A stretch of DNA of 64,000 nucleotides from an uncultured Nocardioides sp. (GTDB taxonomy: Bacteria; Actinomycetota; Actinomycetes; Propionibacteriales; Nocardioidaceae). Shown piece after piece: positions 59,048 through 64,000 of the stretch. Every line of letters begins with the position of its first letter. The stretch's first letter is position 1. The stretch lies in the NCBI RefSeq assembly GCF_947488025.1, contig NZ_CANKYS010000003.1:248001-312000 (forward strand). Direction: 5' to 3'. The notes below the pieces were generated by a model, which saw only the letters and a program-made list of their open reading frames with translations, had not been told where the DNA came from and ran no database searches. The translations under genes were made by a program, and so were the position numbers.

Positions 59048-60448
59048 ATGCCTGCCGGAAACGTGATCCCGTTGCGCCCTGGCGACGGTCCCATCAGCAC
59101 TGCGACGGGTCTGGCGCCCCGGCGTGTCCGCCCCGTGACGTACGTCGTCCACGTGTCGCTCGTCGAAAGTGAGCAGCCGATCTGGCGACGGCTCGAGCTC
59201 GACAGCCGTCTCGACCTACGCACCGTGCACCGCGTCCTGCAGGCCGTCATCGGCTGGTCGGACTCGCACCTGCACGAGTTCACGACGTCCCGCTCGCGCA
59301 GCCGGTTGCTCGCAGACAGCGAGGTCGAGGAGGGAATGGACGGCACGCCCGAGCGTGACGTGCGCCTGGACGAGGTGCTGGCGGACGTCGGTGACGCCGT
59401 CGGCTATCTCTACGACTTCGGGGACGCATGGGACCACGACCTCCGGTTGGAGGTGGTCCGCGACGTCGAGCCCGCCCAGGCCGTGCGTGTGGTCGACGGG
59501 GCAGCGGCATGCCCCCTGGAGGACGCCGGTGGCATCGGAGCCTGGAACGCGTTCGTGCGGTGGCTGGTCGACGGCGACTCCGACGACCTCGACGACGACC
59601 ACCTCCGCCACCTGGCGGAGCGGGTGCCCGTCGACTTCGACGCCACGTACTTCGATGTCGCGGAAGCCCAGGCGTCAGCGTCGGCTGCCGCGCTGACCAC
59701 CGAGCAGCTGTCCGCTCGGCTGCCTCCGCACCCGGACGTCACCGCACTCGTGGCAGCGCTCCCGGAGGAGGGCGTCCGGCTGCTGGCGGGGTTGTGCCTG
59801 GCAGCACCGGGGCCCACGGTCGATCGCGCTGCTGCGCTGCTCCCGTTGCTCACCCTGCTCGATCTCGCACGCGACGGTGTCGACCTCACCCCGACCGGAC
59901 TGATGAAGCAGGCCTCGGTGCGTGTGCTCCTCGACCGGCTCGGCTGGGGCGGAGACTGGGTCTTCGGCAAGACCCTGCGCGAGGACAACCTGCCTCCCGT
60001 CCGGTGGGTGCGTCGCGGAGCGCAGACGCTCGGACTCGTACGCCGCCATGCCGGCCGCCTCGTGCTCACCCCCGCGGGACGCGAGGTCGTCGGCGATGCC
60101 GAGGGCCTGTGGCAGCACCTCGTCGCCAACCTTCCACAAGGCGACAGCCCCGAGGAACGGACGGCTGGTGCCATCTGGCTGCTCACCCTGCGTCCCGGTC
60201 GCTCGTCCTACGGGCTCTACGACCGGCACGCCGGCGTCCTGTTCGACATGGTCGCCTGGCAGACGGGTGGCCATCCACCCGGCGAGCACCAGGTGCACGC
60301 CTGGCACCTGCCCACCCTCAGGCTCCTGCTCGTGCTGCAGCACGACCACCCGTCGCTCGGGGCTCGCCCCGAACAGGTCGCCGCAGCACTGGACGCGCTG
60401 TGGCGCCCGACGCCGGCGCTTCACGAGGCTGACGACCCCCGCACGTAG
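59048..60448 (+). CDS. pRiA4b ORF-3-like domain protein with C-terminal winged-helix-like region
   Basis: 466 residues. The pRiA4b ORF-3 domain (about 30-165) is recognised by PIWRRLELDSRLDLRTVHRVLQAVIGW, HLHEF and YLYDFGDAWDHDL. (Motifs in part.) The 300-residue C-terminal part (about 205-460) is helical and conserved-looking (MKQASVRVLLDRL, ARLVLTP-like RLVLTPAGREVVG), suggesting a winged helix. Despite its name this is a chromosomal family, related by name to transposon proteins but here without transposon context. Confidence 0.82.
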   Translation: MPAGNVIPLRPGDGPISTATGLAPRRVRPVTYVVHVSLVESEQPIWRRLELDSRLDLRTVHRVLQAVIGWSDSHLHEFTTSRSRSRLLADSEVEEGMDGTPERDVRLDEVLADVGDAVGYLYDFGDAWDHDLRLEVVRDVEPAQAVRVVDGAAACPLEDAGGIGAWNAFVRWLVDGDSDDLDDDHLRHLAERVPVDFDATYFDVAEAQASASAAALTTEQLSARLPPHPDVTALVAALPEEGVRLLAGLCLAAPGPTVDRAAALLPLLTLLDLARDGVDLTPTGLMKQASVRVLLDRLGWGGDWVFGKTLREDNLPPVRWVRRGAQTLGLVRRHAGRLVLTPAGREVVGDAEGLWQHLVANLPQGDSPEERTAGAIWLLTLRPGRSSYGLYDRHAGVLFDMVAWQTGGHPPGEHQVHAWHLPTLRLLLVLQHDHPSLGARPEQVAAALDALWRPTPALHEADDPRT

Positions 60449-60457
60449 TCGGTACGG

Positions 60458-60480
60458 CATCGGCGCTATCTGCGCCGATG
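60458..60480. terminator. Perfect 9-bp hairpin between convergent genes
   Basis: CATCGGCGC (60458-60466) pairs with GCGCCGATG (60472-60480), 5-nt loop. It includes the stop of the DUF222 gene and follows the pRiA4b ORF-3 gene by 9 bp. Confidence 0.6.
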
Positions 60481-61764
60481 GAAGCGGAGCTCCCCGTGGG
60501 GAAGGCGTTCGACGAGATATCCCGCGTCGTGGACACGGTGGTGGTGATGACTGCAGAGCAGGGCACCGTCGTCAATGTCGGTGCGCCCGCCGTGCTCCCA
60601 CGGACGGAGGTGGTGGGCCTCGCACCAGTTGGCGGGCACATCGCACCCGTCGGCGCGGCACGTCTGGTCGCGTACGGCCATCGCCAGGCGCTGGGTGGGG
60701 GTGAACAGCCGGCGCGACCGACCGAGGTCGAGGGGGACGCTGCGGCCGCCCAGGACCGCCGGGACGATGTTCGCGGTGCACGCCAGACGGCGGGCCTGCG
60801 AGGCGGAGATGCGGTCCCCGGCGAGGTCGTCGCCGGGGACGAGTCCCGCCCCGACGATGCCGGCACCGGCGAGCTCGGCCTGCAGGGCTGCGAGTGGGAT
60901 GGTGACGACCACCGTGGTGGCGCTGCCGCCGTGGATGGGTAGCTGGCTGGCGTCGACCGTCTCGAGGAACGCGACGAACGCCTCACCCATCCGGCGCGGG
61001 TAGGCGAGCCGTGCCACCGGATCGTGAGCCGTCGCCGTGACGTCACCTGGGGAATCGTCCTTGCCGGTGGTGGCGCCGGCGTGAGCGCGGCGCGGGTTGG
61101 CGTGCGCCTCGAGGTAGGTCGCGAACCTCGTCGCGGCCGCATCGGGGACGACCGAGGAGATCCGAGTCGTGCCGTCGCCCAACCGGCGCATGGTCAGGCG
61201 GGTGACGTCGCGCGCGCGAGCCTCGAGTTCTGCCAGCCGCGCACCCTCGGCAGCCTCGGCGATCTCAGGAGCGACGACGTCGAGGATGCGTCGGCCGATC
61301 CGCCCGAGCTCCTTCGGCCCGAACTCCCGCGCGCGCTCGACCAGGTGCTCCTCCGCATCGGCGACTGTCTGCGGAGGTAGCGTCGGAGGCAGGGCGTTGA
61401 GGGCGCGGTCGATCACCTGTACCTGGGCCAGGGTGGCGCTGCCCTCACGCATGGCTGCCACGAGCCGCGGGCGGTCCCGGTCGAGTGCCGCGGCGAGTCG
61501 GAGCTCCGCTCGGGCGTCGGCGTACCTGGTGCGCGTGTGGTGCGCCAGCCAACCGGCGGCGTCCTGTGCTGCGGTCTCAGCGGCGAGGTCGCCGGCGTCC
61601 GCGAGGATCCGCAGCCGCAGCTCGGCCAGCTGACCCTCGGCAGCGACCAGGTCCTGCAGTGCTGTCGCCTTCTCCTCGACCGTCATGAAGATCGGGTTGG
61701 CGTCGGCGACCGCCTTCAGCGACGAGCGGATGTCTGAGGCAGCGGTGATGATCGGGTGGGTCAC
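60466..61764 (-). CDS. DUF222 HNH endonuclease
   Basis: 432 residues: DUF222 helical region (about 10-330) and C-terminal HNH nuclease with RADGCDVPANWCEAHHLRPWEHGG and LCSHHHHRVHDAG (Zn-Cys and His metal finger). (Motifs in part.) These proteins are abundant and multi-copy in Nocardioides, Mycobacterium and related genomes, often mobile-like, with no proven role. The GTG 61764 is chosen over an earlier start because GAGGAG lies 7 nt upstream. Confidence 0.93.
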   Translation of the reverse strand: MTHPIITAASDIRSSLKAVADANPIFMTVEEKATALQDLVAAEGQLAELRLRILADAGDLAAETAAQDAAGWLAHHTRTRYADARAELRLAAALDRDRPRLVAAMREGSATLAQVQVIDRALNALPPTLPPQTVADAEEHLVERAREFGPKELGRIGRRILDVVAPEIAEAAEGARLAELEARARDVTRLTMRRLGDGTTRISSVVPDAAATRFATYLEAHANPRRAHAGATTGKDDSPGDVTATAHDPVARLAYPRRMGEAFVAFLETVDASQLPIHGGSATTVVVTIPLAALQAELAGAGIVGAGLVPGDDLAGDRISASQARRLACTANIVPAVLGGRSVPLDLGRSRRLFTPTQRLAMAVRDQTCRADGCDVPANWCEAHHLRPWEHGGRTDIDDGALLCSHHHHRVHDAGYLVERLPHGELRFHRRR

Positions 61765-62050
61765 GATCGGTCTCCTCACGACGACGGGTCCGCCACGCAC
61801 GCGCGCAGCTGATCAACGGTCGTCGCTCCTGGAGGCCCCCAGCTGGGGAGGCAATTACATGACCCTCGCAACTCGTCCCACGAGCCAGGGTTTGGCGCAC
61901 TGGTGACTTGTCCTGGTGGCCCTGATCTGGCGGAACGTGGTTCGATCCTAGTCCAGAGCAACTACTATTCGCAAGTGTTTTCGACTAGCTGATGCTTGCT
62001 CGTCCGATCCGCCACGACCCCGATCCGCCCTACCGAACGCCGAACGGCGT
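61765..62050. other. 286-bp intergenic region, no gene supported
   Basis: It holds the DUF222 leader and an AT-rich patch (about 61961-61985, ACTACTATTC) likely part of its promoter. A 15-codon plus-strand ORF (61858-61905) with GGGGAGG 8 nt upstream and a T-loop-like GGTTCGATCC at 61940-61949 were noted, but neither is convincing. Confidence 0.5.
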
Positions 62051-62428
62051 TCAGACCGACACGAGCGGGAGCGAGGGGTCGATGGCTCGCATGTCCTCCG
62101 GGTCGGACGTGACGACGAGGTGGCCGCGACTGCGGGCATGCCAGACGACATGCACATCGACGACGTCGTGACGACCTGAGGCGCCGCAGAGTCGTCCCAC
62201 CTCGCGAGCGGCGTGCACGTCGTACTCCGGCGTCGTCACGCCTCGAGCCGAGAGGAACGCACCGAGCCGCGCCTGCCGCGGTCCGCCGCGCCACACCTGG
62301 GCGACGACCTCAGGAACCACGTGCACCTCCAGCCCACGGTCTGCTGCCTGTCGCAGCAGCGCCCGGACGTCGGGGTCTCCTCGTTCGATGGCGATCAGTG
62401 CCCCCGCGTCGAGGCTGATCCCACTCAC
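62051..62428 (-). CDS. vapC: PIN-domain toxin (VapC)
   Basis: 125 residues. PIN-fold acidic residues: SLDAGALIAIERGD (Asp near 7), the central Glu in HVVPEVVAQVW, and HDVVDVHVVWHA (Asp near 88-91), with SDPEDM near the C-terminus. Predicted RNase toxin. Overlaps the antitoxin gene by 4 bp (ATGA), antitoxin first, the usual order. Confidence 0.9.
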   Translation of the reverse strand: MSGISLDAGALIAIERGDPDVRALLRQAADRGLEVHVVPEVVAQVWRGGPRQARLGAFLSARGVTTPEYDVHAAREVGRLCGASGRHDVVDVHVVWHARSRGHLVVTSDPEDMRAIDPSLPLVSV

Positions 62429-62661
62429 TGGGCGTCAAGGGCCTCGACGACGCGGACCGCCCGAGCCACGGCGGCGGCATCGGGGGCACCCAGCTCGGCA
62501 TCCATCTCGTCCAGCACCTCCGACAGTGCGCGGCGCCTCGACTTCTCGGCGAGCGCTTCGGCCACGTAGGCGGACACCGATGCAACGCGACCCCCGGCGA
62601 CCGCGGCGCGCGCCTCCTCGACCAAGTGGTCGGGCAGGCTCACAGCGATCTTGGCGGTCAT
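62425..62661 (-). CDS. vapB: VapB-type antitoxin
   Basis: 78 residues. TAKIAVSLPDHLVEEARAAV is a ribbon-helix-helix strand-helix start, followed by an acidic toxin-binding tail. ATG 62661 is fixed by a TATGAT box 6 nt upstream, so the transcript is probably leaderless. Confidence 0.88.
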   Translation of the reverse strand: MTAKIAVSLPDHLVEEARAAVAGGRVASVSAYVAEALAEKSRRRALSEVLDEMDAELGAPDAAAVARAVRVVEALDAQ

Positions 62662-62667
62662 ACCACG

Positions 62668-62673
62668 ATCATA
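62668..62673 (-). promoter_or_regulatory. -10 box for vapBC
   Basis: Minus-strand TATGAT ends 6 nt before the ATG and lies between the upstream gene's stop and vapB. Confidence 0.55.
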
Positions 62674-62687
62674 CTGCGGGCGAGTCC

Positions 62688-63926
62688 TCACGCCGCGCCA
62701 GACAGCCGGTCGCGGATCTGCCGGCAGAACACATCAGCGGGCGGCACGAGGGCGTCTGCCAACCGCGAGACCGCCGAGGCGTCCGAGGCCAGGAGGAGTC
62801 TCTCGACGGCCCCGCGGGTCTCCGGCTCCAGCAGCGCGGCAGAGACGAGCGGTGCGAGAGGCCGGGCGGCATCGGCGTCTGTGCCGGCATGGTCGGCATC
62901 GTCGCCCATGAGCGGCAGCTCGCCGCCCAGGGCGGCGAGCACCAGCGCCACGTCGTAGTCCACTCCGTTGCCCCCGGTGCCCACGTTGTCGGAGCGCAGG
63001 TCCGGGTCGACCGGTTCGAGGAGATGCCGACGCAGGCGTGGGGAGAGGTCGAAGAGGAGGTCGAAGTCGTAGGCCTTGGCGACCAGATCCATCAGCACGG
63101 AGCCTGCTTCATCCCGGCACCCCCGGCTGAGGGCGTCCATCCAGTCCGCCGGACAGGCAGCTACGTCGTGCGCCACGTCGAGCGGGACACATAGCGGGGC
63201 GCTCTCGAACAGCGCCACCTCACCTGCGTGCACCACCCGACCGACGGCCGCCTCCCCGAGCGCCATCAAGGATGCCCCTCCGAGATTGAGCGTCTCGACG
63301 GTCGCCCCGGTGCCGAGATCGCGCCACACGATGCGGTCGGCCCGCTCCGAGACCAGCTCGTAAGCGCCCATGGGAACCCCGACCCAGGAGTGGACGTCGC
63401 CGGCCAGGCCGAGGAGGCGCGGCGCGGCGACGCGGCGCAGGAAGTGATGCAATCCCCTGCGCTCGTGCAGGATCAGCTGACGGAAGACCCAGTCGTGGTC
63501 GATGACCTTGGCCAGAGCATCGGCCGGGTCCATGCCCCACAGCGTGCTCCGTCCACCCCGGATCTCGACGGCGACGTCCGCGGCGTCCGTGTCACGGCCG
63601 GGCCTGGGCTGTGCCGCTTGGGCGATCACCCAGCGCGCCCAGACCCAAGCCGGCGCGGCGTCCCCGAGGGCCACCAGTTGGCGGAGCCTGCGCACGCGCT
63701 GGGGCCGCCACCACGGCCTGCCGTCCGGCCCATGGGGCATCTCCTCCACCAGGGCGAGCGCCTTGGCGGGATCGCCGGCGGCTTCGGCTGCGTCGACGGC
63801 GAGCATCCGCTGGAGCCAGGGCATCTGGGCCTCGATGTCGAAGTCGGGCGGCGATGCGTGGGGCCAGGCCCGTGACGAGTGCGACGTGCGGGTGCGTCCC
63901 TTGCGGCGGTGACGTGATCGAGGCAT
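62688..63926 (-). CDS. Unknown protein, paralog 2 of a two-member family
   Basis: 412 residues. Shares WVWARWVIAQAAQ, WVFRQLILHERRGLHHFL, YELVSERADRI and VPLDVAHDVA with the gene at 51801-52970. A basic N-terminal patch (PRSRHRRKGRT) is unique to this copy. No family recognised. The ATG 63926 fits the TCCACAGATG motif 49 nt upstream and TTCAGT 7 nt upstream. It precedes vapBC by 26 bp. Confidence 0.65.
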   Translation of the reverse strand: MPRSRHRRKGRTRTSHSSRAWPHASPPDFDIEAQMPWLQRMLAVDAAEAAGDPAKALALVEEMPHGPDGRPWWRPQRVRRLRQLVALGDAAPAWVWARWVIAQAAQPRPGRDTDAADVAVEIRGGRSTLWGMDPADALAKVIDHDWVFRQLILHERRGLHHFLRRVAAPRLLGLAGDVHSWVGVPMGAYELVSERADRIVWRDLGTGATVETLNLGGASLMALGEAAVGRVVHAGEVALFESAPLCVPLDVAHDVAACPADWMDALSRGCRDEAGSVLMDLVAKAYDFDLLFDLSPRLRRHLLEPVDPDLRSDNVGTGGNGVDYDVALVLAALGGELPLMGDDADHAGTDADAARPLAPLVSAALLEPETRGAVERLLLASDASAVSRLADALVPPADVFCRQIRDRLSGAA

Positions 63927-63975
63927 GCCCACCACTGAACGGCCCCACCCCGGCGCGGCGCCAGACGCTCCCGCG

Positions 63976-63985
63976 CATCTGTGGA
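63976..63985 (-). promoter_or_regulatory. TCCACAGATG motif, copy D
   Basis: Minus-strand TTCTCCACAGATG ends 49 nt before the ATG at 63926. GTCTGGCGCCGC begins 19 nt after the first T, as in copy B. Confidence 0.55.
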
Positions 63986-64000
63986 GAACCATCGTTGGAG

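Noticed and set aside
59048..60448. Plasmid or transposon remnant because of the pRiA4b ORF-3 name
   Set aside because: The family is chromosomal in many bacteria; no terminal repeats, transposase or plasmid gene is adjacent.
61858..61905. 15-codon plus-strand ORF with a good ribosome site
   Set aside because: Too short, no conservation evidence, and within the DUF222 upstream region.
61940..61949. GGTTCGATCC, T-loop-like, possible tRNA
   Set aside because: Flanking bases do not form a T stem, acceptor stem or anticodon arm.

Overview
The window is 64 kb of very GC-rich (roughly 70-73%), densely coded actinobacterial chromosome. The gene set points to Nocardioidaceae, most likely Nocardioides or a close relative. 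Evidence includes a complete four-gene conservon (sensor kinase-like, roadblock, DUF742, GTPase), a DUF3000 protein, a DUF222-HNH endonuclease, a wax ester synthase/DGAT, a soluble acyl-ACP desaturase, a DUF664 DinB-fold (mycothiol-type) protein and an Lsr2-like DNA-binding domain. Many starts (GTG or ATG) sit 6-7 nt after a TANNNT box, the actinobacterial leaderless pattern. That rule was used to choose many starts. No rRNA, tRNA, IS element, prophage or CRISPR array was seen.

Layout. 0-9.2 kb: haem genes hemG and hemE around a NYN/LOTUS RNase-like protein and a DUF4349 lipoprotein; then DUF3000, RNase D, an orphan sugar-type binding lipoprotein, a PemK-like protein, a probable structured RNA and a conserved hypothetical. 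9.3-17.6 kb: HrpA helicase carrying a palindromic in-frame insert, a small Gly-rich membrane protein, a YCII protein with its large ECF-type sigma factor, and an OmpR-family two-component system. 17.6-29 kb: SDR, DUF402, a ThrE-like exporter, a YbdK-type carboxylate-amine ligase, WS/DGAT, an orphan N6-adenine methyltransferase, an NAGPA-type phosphodiester glycosidase, a lipoprotein, a RelA/SpoT-domain alarmone synthetase and a ChaA antiporter. 29-34.6 kb: an amino-acid binding lipoprotein appended to the conservon.

34.8-39.2 kb: DUF2945, an XRE-cupin regulator divergent from a thioredoxin-reductase-like/methyltransferase fusion, and gluconate kinase plus permease. 39.3-43.9 kb is the accessory core: three WXG100-size proteins, a MOSC protein, a WXG-type polymorphic toxin and two different immunity-type genes. 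44-64 kb: a matrixin-like protease, an Fe-S photolyase, DinB, an ABC-2 exporter operon, SDR, one of two paralogous unknown proteins, a nucleoside kinase, an ERCC4-Lsr2 fusion, SPFH plus ribbon-helix-helix, a desaturase, DUF2237, a pRiA4b ORF-3 protein, DUF222-HNH, VapBC and the second unknown paralog.

Three observations stand out. (1) A DnaA-box-like motif, TTSTCCACAGATC, lies 47-49 nt upstream of the start codon of five accessory genes: two WXG proteins, the WXG toxin and both unknown paralogs. A second conserved box follows at a fixed +19 offset, which suggests a dedicated promoter architecture. (2) A 93-nt multi-stem element with a GNRA loop and its own promoter-like box looks like an undescribed RNA. 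(3) The two-component system shares 7-4-7 operator repeats with a small membrane protein whose extracytoplasmic tail repeats a motif of the kinase sensor loop.
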